Source: Terfezia claveryi
Lineage: Eukaryota; Ascomycota; Pezizomycetes; Pezizales; Pezizaceae
Direction: 5' to 3'
DNA: 64,000 nucleotides
Assembly: GCA_015179025.1 (NCBI GenBank)
Contig: WHUX01000040.1
Span: forward strand, 1 to 64,000
This document shows positions 1 to 11,010 of the stretch, piece by piece. Made by a program: the position numbers and the translations under genes. Within the stretch, counting starts at the first letter, position 1. Each line of letters opens with the position of its first letter. The notes under the pieces were generated by a model. It had not been told where the DNA came from. It was given only the letters and a program-made list of their open reading frames with translations, and did not search any database.

Positions 1-1540
1 GGCAGGGGCTTTCGCTTACCTCACCAGGAGGCACAAGCTGAAGGCTCATGCCCTGTCCATACACGAGGTGAACCTGGAGATTAATAAGACACGGTCGAAG
101 GAGGAGTGGAAGTCCATGGTACCGGACGAATACCACGAATTCATCGACCTGTTCTCGGAGAAGGCCGCAGAAAAGCTCGCACCCCACCGGCCATATGACC
201 ATACTATTCCGCTGATAGAGGGTAAGACCCCCCCCTATGGGCCCCTCTACGGAATGTCCCGGTTGGAGCTGGAAGCTTTGAAGAAATACTTGGAGGAAAA
301 CCTCAACAAGAGCTTCATTCGCCACAGCTCCTCACCAGTGGGTGCCCCGGTGCTTTCGTGAAGAAATCGGACGGCTCTCTCCGGTTGTGTGTCGATTACC
401 GGGCCTAAATGAGATAACGGTCAAAAACAGGTATCCCTTGCCCCTGATCCAGGAAACGTTGGCTAGGCTCTCCAAGGCGAAATGGTTCACCAAATTGGAT
501 CTGCGGGGGGCATACAACCTGGTGCGGAATTGCCGAGGGGGAGGAGTGGAAAACGGCCTTCCGAACTCGTTATGGCCACTTCGAGTACAATGTCATGCCC
601 TTTGGATTGACTAATGCCCTGGCTTCCTTCCAATACTTTATCAACGATACCCTGAGGGACTTTCTAGATGTGTTCTGCACGGCTTACTCGATGATATCTT
701 GATTTATTCAGATACCTTAGCAGAGCACAAGATTCATGTCCGCAGGTGTTGGAGAAACTGGAGCAAGCCGGATTGTACCTTAAGCCCGAGAAATGCGAGT
801 TTCATGTGCAGGAGGTCAAGTATCTGGGGTTGATTATCACCACGGAAGGCATCCGGATGGACCCTGCCAAAGTTGCCGCAATCCAGGAGTGGGAAACCCC
901 GGCTAATTTGAAGGATGTGCAAGCCTTCCTAGGATTTGCCAACTTTTACCGCCGGTTCATCCTGGGATACTCAAGGATCGCGGCACCCCTGACAGCCTTG
1001 ACAAAAACGAAGGCAGAAGCTGGCTCGACGACGAAAAAGGCCTTCCAGTGGAATCCAAAAGCCCAATCCGCCTTCCAGAACCTCAAGGAAGCCTTCTGCT
1101 CAGCACCGATCCTAGCCCATTTCGACCCAGACAGCGAATGTATCGTGGAAACTGATGCCTCCGACTATGTCTCCGCGGGGATATTGTCTCAGTATGTTGA
1201 TGGAGTCCTTCACCCAGTGGCCTATTTCTCCAAAAAGCACTCCCCGGCGAGTGCAACTACGAGATCTACGACAAGGAGCTGATGGCCATCGTGCGAGCAT
1301 TCGAGGAGTGGAGGCCACATCTGGAGTCAGCCATGGGGATTATCGAGGTGTTGTCCGATCATAAGAACCTTGAGTATTTCACCACCACCAAACTGCTTAA
1401 CCGACGGCAGGCCAGGTGGTCAGAGTTCTTATCTCGGTTCAACTTCAAGATCAAATACCGGCCAGGCAAGGCTGGTGGGAAACCGGACGCCTTGACTAGG
1501 AGATCAGGTGACCTCCCTAAGGGGGGGATGAAAGGCTAAA
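1..1540 (+). pseudogene. Ty3/gypsy pol: reverse transcriptase and RNase H, frameshifted
   Basis: Reverse transcriptase and RNase H part of a Ty3/gypsy polyprotein, which would copy element RNA into DNA in virus-like particles. Visible blocks are the RT entry region ending SSPVGAPVL, the CVDYR block, [13 protein letters not shown], the [10 protein letters not shown] connection region and an RNase H core (ETDASDY, then [34 protein letters not shown]). The reading frame changes several times through single-base indels: near 356, near 401, near 530, at the catalytic YLDD motif (about 683, where one base is missing so LDDIL follows in another frame), near 1247 and near 1527. The 5' part (gag, protease, 5' LTR) lies before the window. 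It cannot encode a working enzyme as written. The family call is firm; whether all the indels are real or some are sequencing errors cannot be told here. Confidence 0.9.
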
Positions 1541-1604
1541 ATACCAAAATCAGGTGGTATTGAAGCCCGAAAACCTTAATCTAGCGGCCAATGTCCTTGC
1601 TGAA

Positions 1605-1768
1605 GCTGAGGCTGGGCTGATGCGGAAGCTGAAGCTGAGGCTAATGCTGAAGCTGAGGCTAATGCTGAAGCTGAGGCTAATGCTGAAGCTGAGGTTAATG
1701 CTGAAGCTGAAGCTAATGCTGAAGCTGAGGCTAATGCTGAAGCGGAGGCTGAGGCGAGAGCTGACCTC
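1605..1768 (+). repeat. 18-bp coding minisatellite in the RNase H-integrase linker
   Basis: About nine copies of an 18-bp unit close to GCTGAAGCTGAGGCTAAT. In the pol frame it reads as an Ala/Glu/Asn repeat (AEAEAN), expected to form an acidic helix. It sits between RNase H and the integrase zinc-binding region and keeps a multiple of three. Confidence 0.85.
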
Positions 1769-1777
1769 CGACAACTA

Positions 1778-3010
1778 GTGAGACAGGCATATGAGGACGA
1801 CCCCCTGACCAAAGAAATTATCACCACAGTGGCTTCTGGCCAGCGCCGCCACCCCAAGATCTCCCTAGCCGAGTGTACCGTCCAGGAAGGCCTCCTCTAC
1901 CACCTCGAACGGCTGTATGTGCCGGAAGGAGAGCTGCGCCTTAGATTGATCAAGGAACACCATGACAGCCTGGCTGCAGGTCACCCTGGAGTGGCCAAAA
2001 CGTTAGAGCTTCTGGCCAGGGAATACACATGGATTGACCAACGGAAGGACGTGGAGTGGTACATACGGAACTGCCATGTTTGCAAGCGTGCTAAGCCTGT
2101 CCGCCACGCTCCTTATGGACCCTGAAGCCCCTGGAGATCCCAGACCAGCCTTGGCAACACCTAACTATGGACTTTGTGACTGGGTTGCCGGAGGATTCGG
2201 GGTTTAACGCTATTCTTATGGTAGTAGACCGATTGACCAAAATGAGGTATGTTATACCTTGCCATGATACCTGTTCTGCCCGGGACCTCGCCGGCCTCTA
2301 CCTCAACCATGTATTCCGCTACCATGGTCTCCCCAAGTCTGTCATCTCGGACCGCGGCCCCCAATTCGTCTCGGACTTCTGGAAGGTATTCTGCGAGCTT
2401 CTGGGAATCAACGTACACCTCTCCACGGCGTATCACCCCTAAACAGATGGTCAGTCCGAGCGAATGAATGCAATCATGGAGCAGTACCTGAGAGCATACG
2501 TCAATTACCAGCAAAACAACTGGGATTCACTGCTGGCAACCTGTGAGTTCGCCGCTAACAACCATTTCTCGGAGTCTCTAAAAACCTCCCCGTTCCTGGC
2601 CAATTATGGCTGGCACCCTCGTTTCGTGGACTCTCTAGCACCTCTGCACAAGGCTAGGGAGAACACCCCAGCTAAGGAGTTCGCTACGGAGATTGCTGAG
2701 TTGCACTCCACCCTAAGAGCCGAACTGGTATATGCTCAAGCTAGGCAAGCGGAGCATGCCAACGGATCACGGTTGCTAGCCCCCAGGTATCAGCCAGGAG
2801 ATAAGGTGTGGCTCTCCAGCAGGCACTTCCGGATGGAACGGCCATCTCGCAAGCTCGACCATAAGTTCCTGGGTCCATTCGAGGTGGTGGCCGCTGTGGG
2901 CACTCATGCCTATCGATTGAGGTTCCCAATGACATCAAACGACACCCAGTCGTCCATGTCTCCGAGATCGAACCTGCTGCTAGCGACCCTCTCCCCGGCC
3001 AGAAACACCC
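1778..3010 (+). pseudogene. Ty3/gypsy integrase, with in-frame stop
   Basis: Integrase section of the same Ty3 polyprotein. An HHCC zinc-binding region is present (EHHDSLAAGHPG, later CHVCKRAK), followed by the catalytic core: first Asp in MDFVTGLPED (2167), second in SDRGPQFVSD, Glu in GQSERMNAIMEQ. A TAA near 2440 interrupts the core between AYHP and TDGQSER; CAA to TAA (a C-to-T change before A) is the simplest origin. A second break near 2124 separates the zinc region from the core. The downstream WLSSRHFRMERP block is the usual C-terminal GPY/F-type region and contains KFLGPFEVV. Inactive as written. Confidence 0.9.
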
Positions 3011-3023
3011 TCCACCTCCCCCC

Positions 3024-3224
3024 GTGGTTATCGAAGGTGAGGAGGAATGGGAGGTAGAGGAAGTGCTGGACTCCCGAAGAAGGTATGGGCACCTGCAATA
3101 TAAGGTCAAATGGCTGGGAGATGAGAAGACGACCTGGCAACCAGCGGAGGACCTGGAAAATGTACAGGACTTGGTCACCCTGTTCCACCAGCATTACCCC
3201 CGGAAGCCTCGCCCCGCCCAATGA
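3024..3224 (+). pseudogene. Chromodomain at the integrase C-terminus (chromovirus signature)
   Basis: A 66-codon open stretch encodes a chromodomain: EWEVEEVLDSR, YKVKWLG, TWQPAEDL and a final helix around DLVTLFHQHY. The aromatic positions that would read methyl-lysine are present (Y/W in YKVKWLG and TWQP). In Ty3 chromoviruses this module steers integration toward marked chromatin. It is one frame away from the preceding integrase tail, so another small frameshift lies near 2930-3010. It identifies the element as a chromovirus. Confidence 0.9.
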
Positions 3225-3437
3225 TATTCTTGTCGTCCTGGAATTGGTTATTAGGGTCGTTTTGTCGCTGTTGTTATTGTCGTTGTTGTTGGGATTATTG
3301 TTGGTACATACTTCCGGCGTTGGGGTTGTGTTATGGGTTATTGGTTTTAGTCGCCTGTTTTGTTTGTTTGTTTTTGTCTTGCCTTTCGCCTTGTCTTGTC
3401 TTTCGTCGCTGGGGCTCCGAGCCTAAAGGGGGGATAG
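3225..3437 (+). other. Ty3 3' untranslated stretch and polypurine tract
   Basis: T/G-rich non-coding stretch between the chromodomain stop and the LTR. It ends in a purine run (AAAGGGGGGATAG, 3425-3437) directly before the LTR start TGTCACAACC, the expected position for the plus-strand primer. Confidence 0.7.
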
Positions 3438-3930
3438 TGTCACAACCGTCCTTTCCTAGCCGGGTTTGAGAGTCAGACGGGATTCCGTCCGACTCTCGTT
3501 ATTGTTGATTGATATCGTTGTTATCTCTTTTCCCGAGATAAGGGGTCTCGGGAACCTTATTCCTTCCGGTAGCCTTGGCTAGGAAGGAAGCCTGTATATA
3601 TAGCTTGCTCTCTCCGCCCTCTCGTTGGATCCCCATCCAACGTCTTGTATATCCAATACAGGGCCTTGCTTCTCTCCACGTTGGTGCATCTCCCTTGTGC
3701 ACCTCCTTACCTTGCCTCGCCTTGTCTCTGCAGCCCAGCTGCCTCCCTTGACACACGCGGCAACTGCTTCCACGTGTCTCGTATCCCTTGCCCTCTGCCT
3801 CTCTTGCCTCTTGCCCTTGCCCCCGTCCCAGCCTTCCCCTATCACACACGTAGTGTTCCTACGTGTGCGATCTCCTTGTCCACTGCCTAGGCGTACCCCT
3901 TGGTCGCCACATCCCCCGAGCCTCGTTACA
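3438..3930 (+). mobile_element. 3' LTR of the Ty3/gypsy element
   Basis: About 493 bp, beginning TGTCACAACCGTCC and ending CCTCGTTACA, so TGT...ACA ended. It follows the polypurine tract directly. The same sequence blocks (TTGAGAGTCAGACGG, CCGACTCTCGTTATTG, GGATCCCCATCCAACGTC) recur in the solo LTR at 31085-31755, which supports the boundaries. The copia coding frame resumes immediately after it, so the LTR end is also the edge of a nested insertion. Confidence 0.85.
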
Positions 3931-5298
3931 ATGGTCCATCCTTGTAATAGAAAGCATGTTGCAGTTTGTTAACATTTCGGGAGTATACAATACGTCTTTT
4001 AGTTGAGTCTCACCTATTTCGATATTGAGGTAAATGGACCCGGATGCATAAGCTATTAATGAACCTCCTCCTGTTCCTACCTCAATGGGTTTCTTGGGGA
4101 TAGTGAAGTCCGTATAGCATGTCTTCCATTTGGTAAAGTGTGTTGAGCATCCTGAGTCCAACATCCAATCGTTTTGACCTGATCCTATATTGGGTGCCAA
4201 CATGTTGTATTGATACTCTAGTCTGAGTTGGCTATTTTCATTTTCCCCTTGGGTCGTGGTCATTACTGCTGCGGTATGAGTGGACGGTTCCTCGTTTGGA
4301 TCTCTGTATTTGGGGTGAGAGGGGTGTTTTTCAGAATATTGTAGATAGCAGTTTTGTTCCAGATGTCCCACTTTTTTGCAGAATGAGCAGCTAGGTCTTG
4401 TGTAAGGAGTTCTTCTGTATGCAGGCTTCCTTCCTCCATTATTCCATTGAGGACCTGCTTGGTGTATTGGTCGAAGTGCCCTGTCTTCTTTGTCTTCTGT
4501 GGCTAAAACGTGAGCATGATGTATGCCTGTTGTGTTTTGTACCGAAGGTTTAACATGACTCTCCTCTGTCAGAATTGAATTAGATACTCGAGTTATATCT
4601 AGTGGGTTGGTGTCTGTTCTCATGGCCATTAAGGTAGTTCTCAGTGGCCTATATTCTTCCGGTAGCCCGCTTAATAACTTATACGCTATGTCTTCTGAGT
4701 CGAGATGTTTTCCCGTCTCTTCTAGGTCTTCGGCAGCGTCTTTAACTCTTTGGACCCACTTCTGACAGGTTTCTGAAGTCAATTTTACTAGTTTATTGAA
4801 ATCTTCCAGCATCTGCTTGATTTCAACGAAACCTTTTGTGTTGTGGGCATTCTTTAGGGCTTCCCATTGGTGTTTAGCGATATTTAGGCCCCTTAAATGT
4901 CGTTGTTCTTCAGGTGTACATTGCAGGTGGATTTCTGAACAGGCTAATAGGTTCTTCTCTTCCCATTCTTCATCACGGAGTTGAATGGGGGGTATCGTTT
5001 CCTCAATTAGTGACCATACCAGGAGTCTTTTCAAAATAAATTCCATATCACGAGACCATGTCTTGTAATTCTTAGCTGTCAGTTTGGGGATTTTCCTGTT
5101 CACGGAGGCTCTGATAGTGATGTTCTCGGGTTGTTCACGGTTCGGACGGAATGGGGTAGGCTCTCGATCTTGTATTGGTCTTCCTTGTGAACGATTGCCA
5201 AGTTGACGTCTAAGAGAAGGTCTATCTTGATATATAGGTACTGGGTCTGCCATGTCTGAATCTTGAAGTTCCTCGTCAAGAGGTTCTTGATCAGCCAT
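3931..5298 (-). pseudogene. Ty1/copia gag and start of protease, truncated by the Ty3 insertion
   Basis: Minus-strand frame of about 455 codons from the ATG at 5298 (MADQEPLDEE); the longer frame upstream of this ATG only runs through 25-bp leader repeats, so this start is preferred. It contains a UBN2/Retrotran_gag-type domain (NYKTWSRDMEFIL, later KLVKLTSETCQKWV and LLSGLPEEYRPLRT), a CCHC knuckle CSFCKKVGHLEQNC, and the aspartic protease active-site segment WMLDSGCSTHFT. The copia frame ends after LYTPEMLTNCNMLS at about 3936 and then runs into the Ty3 LTR. Integrase, RT and RNase H should continue left of the nested Ty3 element, before the window. Host role: none expected. Confidence 0.88.
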
Positions 5299-5304
5299 TT
5301 GTAT

Positions 5305-5405
5305 GGTGGGAGAATGAGATAAGGATGGGTGCTTGGGAATGAAATGAGGATGAGTGCTTGAGAATGAAATGAGGATGAGTGCTTGATAATGAAATGAGGA
5401 TGTGT
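5305..5405. repeat. 25-bp tandem repeat in the copia leader
   Basis: Three near-perfect 25-bp units of the type GTGCTTGAGAATGAAATGAG plus GATGA (from about 5329), with a partial unit before them, lying between the copia LTR and the gag ATG. Confidence 0.8.
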
Positions 5406-5434
5406 GTACGAGGTAGCACACAGCGGAAGGATAT

Positions 5435-5568
5435 GCTCATAACCTGTGGAATCACGGCTACTTTGTAGTTGTGAACACAGATGTGAGATGATCTTCCTTA
5501 CTTCGTTGTACAGCTCCGTTTCTCGTCTTAAGGGCGAGATTGTGCCAAGTCTCACGTGATCTCCAACA
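5435..5568 (-). mobile_element. Probable copia 5' LTR and primer binding site
   Basis: Read on the minus strand, TGTTGGAGATCACGTGAGAC at 5568 is a typical copia LTR start. The segment ends CCACA at 5445, followed by GGTTATGAGC (5444-5435), the same primer binding core seen beside the complete copia element at 11011. That would make a short LTR of about 124 bp. The matching 3' LTR is not visible, so length and target duplication cannot be confirmed. Confidence 0.55.
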
Positions 5569-5780
5569 TTCATTTCATGCCCTCGCGGCTTGCTCTTTTA
5601 CATTTTTCATGCATTCGCGGCTTGCTCACTCCTTATCTTATTGTCTTCGGAAACTCTATATGCCCGGCCTTAGCAGAAAGTCTATTTCACCGATCGGCCT
5701 TGGCTTTATAGCGCTAACATCTGTTGTAGAATTTCTCTCTACGAGGGCCTGATCTAGAGCAATTCGTGCGGCATAGGTAG

Positions 5781-6130
5781 GAGCATTTCTAGGGCTCTAA
5801 CATGATAGCTAACGTCTTTCTACAGGGCTTCTTACAGCGAGTGGAGAGCGAGTGTTAGAGCGAGTGTTGGAACAACTGTTTCTAGGGCTCTAACATGAAC
5901 AATAGCTAACGTCTTTCTACAGGGCTTCTTATTTGTATTACGGCGAGTGTTGGAGCGAGTGTTAGAGTGAGTGTTGGAACGAGTGTTGGAACGAGTGTTT
6001 CTAGGGCTCTAACATGAACAATAGCTAACGTCTTTCTACAGGGCTTCTTATTTGTATTACGGCGAGTGTTGAAGTGAGTATTAGAGCGAGTGTTGGAGCG
6101 AGTGTTGGAGCGAGTGTTAGAGCGTGCATG
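5781..6130. repeat. Tandem array, about 95-120 bp units with nested 12-bp repeats
   Basis: Three copies of a unit starting TCTAGGGCTCTAACATGA and containing AGCTAACGTCTTTCTACAGG, each ending in a variable run of GAGTGTTGGAGC 12-mers. No coding frame is conserved between copies. The stretch 5570-5780 before it shows nothing recognisable. Confidence 0.8.
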
Positions 6131-6334
6131 TTCCGTGTATATATCTATTTCTTAATGCTTCTGTGTATATTAAGTACATTATCCGAATACAATATTCAGT
6201 TGATCGCTTAACCGCGCGTCTACTCAGCGCAGCTAGAGCGTAGCTAATGTGCAAGCAACCTGAGGGCACGTCTGTACCGTAGGTGCACCAAGGACGTCGG
6301 GGCGGAAGATTGGATTATCGTGGCGTCCAAGGCG

Positions 6335-6362
6335 CGGGGGCACAACCAGACTACGGGGGCAC
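6335..6362 (-). mobile_element. Nano-insertion 1: 10 bp with perfect 9-bp duplication
   Basis: AACCAGACTA (6344-6353; TAGTCTGGTT on the minus strand) is flanked by CGGGGGCAC on both sides (6335-6343 and 6354-6362, 9/9). It lies in a GC-rich repetitive stretch (about 6290-6470) made of variants of GCGTCCCAGGCGCGGGAGCACC-type words. Confidence 0.85.
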
Positions 6363-6496
6363 CGTCCCAGTAACAACCGTCCCAGTGCGTCCCAGGCGCG
6401 GGAGCACCTGCCAAGCATTAGTGTTGCGTCCCAGGAGCACCGTCCTAGTGCGTCCGGACGACAAGCGTTTGGCGTCCTGATCTTGAGTTACAGTTG

Positions 6497-6797
6497 TAGG
6501 ATGATATGATGTATGTAAATGATGGCTTACCTTTCCTCACTCCTAACCCTGTACCTTCACCTTCTTCAGATCCCTCTTCCACTGAGAAACCTTTTGAGAC
6601 TTGCCTTCTCCTTCGTCCCTCACCTTTCACGGACCAAGCAGGACCGTCTAACGACGACTGCAATTCCTTTATGGGGTTTGTAGAATCCAGGATGATAGGC
6701 CGGGCCTCGTGATGCTTACCAACCTAACTGCTGCGAATCTTCTCGATCGATGCACCAACTGTAGGATGATATGATGTATGTAAATGAGCATGTATTT
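6497..6797. repeat. Direct repeat pair flanking a 245-bp unique segment
   Basis: An identical 28-bp block beginning TGTAGGATGATATGATGTAT occurs at about 6497 and 6770. The first copy is followed by a short open stretch (6506-6712), the second by unrelated sequence. The arrangement could be the ends of a very small LTR-like element or a simple duplication; no flanking target duplication was seen. Confidence 0.5.
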
Positions 6798-6960
6798 TCT
6801 AAGTCTATCTAACCGGCCAATGACCTTGTGGGCCCTGCCAAGCCTCGAGCCAAGCCCGACCTTCTAGACTAGCTAGCTTCCTATCTAAGTACTGCATATA
6901 TGCCGCTATGCAGCTAGGTATGCACTATGTAGTATGCAGCATGTGGTACTTAGTACCACA

Positions 6961-7632
6961 ACAGTGAACTCTCGATATAAGAATATTTGATATAAGAATA
7001 TACTTGATATAAGAATATCCCACCCCCCTGCCCCCATACAAAATAAGAATATATTTGATAGAAGAATATACTTGATATAAGAATATCCCCCCCCCTGCCC
7101 CCATACAAAATAAGAATATATTTGATAGAAGAATATTCTTATTTTCTCGAGGTTGTTTACTAAGGTATTCTTATAGCAAGAGTACCTGATTGGGTAATGT
7201 ATAAACAGCCTAGCTGGAATAGGAATGCTTATCGATAAGAAATACCCCACAACCAACAACACCACCAAAGACAATGCTGCCAAATACAACGCCGCCACAC
7301 ACAATACCGCGACACACAATATTGCTACACCTACAATACCACCTCCGAACCCCCGAACTAATTCGATATGCCTGCTAGTGGTGCATTGAAAAGTAAAGGT
7401 TGGACGGAAGAAGAACGCAAGGAGATATATGACTATGCACATGCATACTGCCTTCTTCACGTCATGGGGCGGTTCCTGGTTCTCCTGTACCTAGTTCTTC
7501 CTCTACCTCACGTTAATTCTCTTTTTGGATGTATACCTTTAGTAGTTACCCTGACATTTGATATAAGAATATATTTGATATAAGAATATTACTCCCCCCG
7601 CCGGACGATATTCTTATATCGAGAGTTCACTG
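6961..7632. mobile_element. MITE-like element with 26-bp terminal inverted repeats
   Basis: The left end ACAGTGAACTCTCGATATAA(GAATAT) at 6961 is mirrored at 7607-7632 as ATATTCTTATATCGAGAGTTC(ACTGT). Both termini carry extra GATATAAGAATAT sub-repeats, and the left side also has a duplicated block with C-rich runs (CCCCCCTGCCCCCATACA). The CAGTGAAC terminus and a TA on the right flank suggest a Tc1/mariner-type non-autonomous element. No transposase domain is readable inside. A diverged relative of its interior lies at 52560-52745. Confidence 0.75.
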
Positions 7633-7638
7633 TATACG

Positions 7639-7666
7639 CAAAATATATAGTCTGGTTCAAATTATA
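7639..7666 (+). mobile_element. Nano-insertion 2: 10 bp with 8/9 duplication
   Basis: TAGTCTGGTT (7648-7657) lies between CAAAATATA (7639-7647) and CAAATTATA (7658-7666), one mismatch. It is just outside the right end of the MITE-like element. Confidence 0.7.
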
Positions 7667-7674
7667 TTTCTTGC

Positions 7675-7900
7675 TGATGACCAAGATAGGACTAGCTTAA
7701 CTACAAAAAGGGTAAGACTGGGAGATACCGGAAAAGGTATGGGCCAAAAAAGGACTACATGTGTGATTTCTCAAAAAGGCAACCATCTAATGCTACCGAA
7801 ACAAGAAGTCAAAAATTCTAAAAACCCATTGCGTGCTGCGGTGGGAGACTTTCCCGCGGGATCTCCCACCGCAGTAAATTGGCACTAAACCTACTAGCGT
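7675..7900 (+). repeat. Dispersed repeat family A, copy 1
   Basis: Block beginning CCAAGATAGGACTAGCTTAA and including GGGAGATACCGGAAAAGGTA and GGACTACATGTGTGATTTCTC. It recurs at 15640-16110 and 25610-26065. The 3' part of this copy is a hairpin: TGCGGTGGGAGAC...TTCCCGCGGGA...TCTCCCACCGCA around 7838-7877. No protein frame is conserved across the copies. Confidence 0.8.
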
Positions 7901-8660
7901 AGTCACTGCTTTCTTAGGCCTAGCATGTTGCAATTATCTGTAGTCGCGGAGCCCTTGGGTGCCGTATGAAACTGGGTGGATATAGCTTCTCTTCATAGGG
8001 ATATACTGGTAACCCACACAGGTTGAGATGCCTTCCCGAGGGGCAAGGCAGGGTCTCTGGCCCGTGCGGGTTCTGGGTTAACAAAACAAGACGATAGAGT
8101 CTATCTACCTACCTACACAGCACAAAAGGGACACCCTCAATTGATGCTCCACTTTCAAGTAGGTAGTTTGTCCATAATTGCCTTTTTTGGTGCCCGAGAT
8201 CCGCTATGCCGAGACTAGATATATACGTGTAGGTACTACACATACTAAAAAAAAAACTAAAGCCAATGGAAGAAGCAACGGCCTGACCCATATCATCTCC
8301 ACCGACCCTTCTCTTGTAGGGTACATCCCAATTAGAATCTAGTAAGACTGAGTGATGTCTAAACTACCTATTCCGACCGTTCAATGTCGCAGTGATCATG
8401 GAGATGTCGAATTGGGAAGGCAGTCATTCTGCTGTCTATCCAGATATATCTCCTTCTGCTTCTTCTCCTCCTACTTCTTCTTTTTCTTTTCTCCACTCCT
8501 CACCATCATCTATTCCTGTCCGAAAATTTTTTATATTTTATATCTAGATGTGAGTGTTTCACTATTAATTTACAAGGTATAATGTTTGTGGAAAGTTGCT
8601 AACAGGAAATAGGAACGACTGGGCCATCGTCGCAATCATTGCGCAAGGACTAGCCTTTCT
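7900..8660. other. Intergenic stretch without recognisable features
   Basis: Small non-conserved open frames only. Around 7888-7935 there are words resembling the 56-bp tandem repeats at 16150-16330. Confidence 0.5.
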
Positions 8661-9480
8661 AGTCTTTTTTCATATCTCATCACCCGACCGGGGTCTCGGA
8701 GGAGAGGATGTAAAAATATAAAATAACAAAAACAGGGCGGGGGTCGTGTTACCAGGGACCCTTGCAAAATGTGGAGGGGTGGGGCCACATTGTCAAGCCC
8801 TCGGGCAGCGGATGATCATGAGGTTAGTGCCCTATGTCTAGTTGTTTCTATAGGCATAGCTGATAGCTCTCCCAGGTACTTCTGGACTAAGGATGTTGAG
8901 TTCTCTTAGGCAACTATCAGATAGAGGATGGTGGTGAGATCAACTGCCCTATGTCTGGTGGTATCAATGGCATAGCTAATGACAGCTGTCACCCTTTCCT
9001 ATAGGCACTCCTGGATCCAATTACGTCTAGTTCTCTCCTATGCAGCAGTCCAACAGAGGACGGTGGTGAGATTAGCTGCCTATGTCTAGTTCTTCCTATA
9101 AATATAGCTGATGGCTCTCCAAGGTACTCCTGGATCTAACGAGGTTGGTTCTCTCAGCCAACAGTGAGATCAGGTGTAGACAAGTGAGGTAACGGTTTCA
9201 CCATGTCTAGGCTGAAGTGGGGTTGATTATACCCCGTCGGGTGGACTAGCACAACCCTAATTTCCCTACCTGACACCGCCAATAGGCTATGCGGTAGCTG
9301 CCGCTAGCACACGATGCACACCTCTCAAGTCTGAAGGACATAGAATTTTCAATCACAACATCTCCTCAGGAATTGTTGCTTGATTTCGGATTCAAGTTCT
9401 TTCTATTCTTGTTCAAGGAACAACTCGTGGTAACCCTTACCGTGCATTTTATATCAGCTCGGACGACTCGGAATAACAAC
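8660..9480. repeat. Repeat array, about 115-bp units, leading into a gag remnant
   Basis: Starts with GGGACCCTTGCAAAATGTGG and then carries about three units built around TATGTCTAGTTGTTTCTATA, CATAGCTGATAGCTCTCCCAG, GGATGTTGAGTTCTCTTAGG and GATGGTGGTGAGATCAACTG. A larger array of the same family is at 20580-21366. Because the array leads directly into the gag frame at 9489, it may be the leader of that element; this is inference. Confidence 0.75.
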
Positions 9481-9488
9481 GTACAACA

Positions 9489-10346
9489 ATGTCTTCTTCA
9501 GGAGCACTAGAAGCGGAACAAGGAACAAAAACACCGGCAATGCGAGGAAATCGAGGGCCTTATACCTTTCTACCTTTGCCAGGACAAATTGGGGCACCTC
9601 TCTTCGACGGAACTAATGTATCAAAATTTGTGGATACGTGGGAAAATTTGACGACAGGATGGACGGATGAAGAACGTATTACCCGGTTAGTATCTTACTG
9701 TGAACCTGTGGTTGGAAAATACTTGAAAACATATGCTACGTATGAAGAACCAGACTGGAAGGAATTTCGAATGGAGATGCTCAAAGACTTTAAAGAAAGT
9801 GATACTGAGATGCAGAAATATACACGGAAGTATTTGCATAAGTTGATTACGACTTTGAAGAAGAAAAAGGAACCAAGTGCGGGCGACTACAGAGCATTCA
9901 TCATGGAATTCAGCGACAAATCGGAGGTTCTGGTAAGAGAAGAGAGATTGGCAAAACTCAGCAGAATTCGACTATTCTTGACGGCTTTCCCAGTAAAGGC
10001 TGGTGATGAAATCCTCAAAAAGAATGACATGTTCCTAAGTGACCCGGATTCGTACAGAGAAAGATGGAATGATGTCAAGAAAGCTGCGATTGCTTGGTTA
10101 GATAGTCGAGGATCCCAGATGAGGAAGTTACTTCGAGAGGAAGCCGATGATCCAGCTGGTGAAGATGAAGATACACCAGTTGTGAAGATCTTAAAGAATG
10201 AAAATAATGCGAAGAAGGAAAAGGAAAAGGTTCAGAAGAAGCAAGAAAAAACTGATCCTATGGATGAAGTCATTCAGTAGTTGAAGGACTTGAAATTACA
10301 GAATGTGGAAGCGCAAGGAGCAATTGCCGAGCTTCGGTCAACAAAA
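9489..10346 (+). pseudogene. LTR-retrotransposon gag remnant (Ty3-like), one internal stop
   Basis: The ATG at 9489 opens a 263-codon frame with a retrotransposon gag-type helical core: FDGTNVSKFVDTWENL, ERITRLVSYCEPVVGKYL, YEEPDWKEFRMEMLKDFKE, QKYTRKYLHKLI, and an acidic/lysine-rich tail. A TAG at 10278-10280 interrupts it, but the same frame continues with a coiled-coil-like stretch (LKDLKLQNVEAQGAIAEL) to about 10346, so CAG to TAG is the likely change. Protease, RT and integrase are missing; the sequence passes into unrelated repeats at about 10360. It is a truncated element with no expected host function. Confidence 0.75.
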
Positions 10347-10379
10347 CTTATGAACTGCAATCTAGGTGAGAGAATTGTC

Positions 10380-10700
10380 ACGCCTACGACAGTTGCATGC
10401 GTAACTAACCTATCTTACAGAGTTCTTCAGCAATGTCAACACTGCGATACCTCCAATATCGACGCTGCCAGGCCTCCGATATATGGGTGTATCTCACGAC
10501 CGAGCAAGTTCAGTTCATATAAGTGAGAGCATTGCCAGACCTCCGATATGTGGACGTGTAACTAACCTATCTCACAGGGTTCTACAGCAGCTTAGACGCT
10601 GCGATAACTCCAATATCGACACTGTAATACCTGCAATATCGACACTTCCATGGCTTCAATGTTGATGCTTTTTATGGCTCCGATATCTACACTTCCATAC
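10380..10700. repeat. Short-word repeat family B, copy 1
   Basis: Multiple variants of CTGCGATACCTCCAATATCG and GACACTTCCATGGCT, with two copies of GTAACTAACCTATCTYACAG. The same family is at 24655-24800. Several words resemble intron 3' ends (CTAAC...ACAG), but no adjoining exons are readable. Confidence 0.65.
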
Positions 10701-10728
10701 CGCTTCTCAACGCAGTTCAGGTTTCTCA

Positions 10729-11010
10729 TGTAGGAAATACTCTTCCAATACATGTGCAACCATGTGAGTACGTCAACAACATATGGACATAGAGGCATGT
10801 GGATAAGAAAGTACGTCAACAACATATGGACATAGAGGCATGTGGATAAGAAGGCATATGACAAGCATGTGCGAATACGGAGGAGATATGTATATATAGA
10901 CTGCTAGAACCCCTAAAGCAGAGATATAGATCAAGCAAGCAATACATCTCTCTTACAGATCAATCCCCAATATCTACGTTCATATATCCTAAGATCTCAT
11001 AATCCTTACG
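10729..11010 (+). repeat. 5' LTR of the complete copia element
   Basis: Begins TGTAGGAAATACTC and ends AATCCTTACG. It contains a tandem duplication of a 42-bp block (GTACGTCAACAACATATGGA...), and TATATATAGA near 10890 as a possible promoter box. The terminal dinucleotides are TG...CG rather than TG...CA. Confidence 0.93.

Noticed and set aside
1550..1857. Ser/Phe- or Ala/Ser-rich minus-strand ORFs near 1700
   Set aside because: Antisense readings of the 18-bp coding minisatellite in Ty3 pol.
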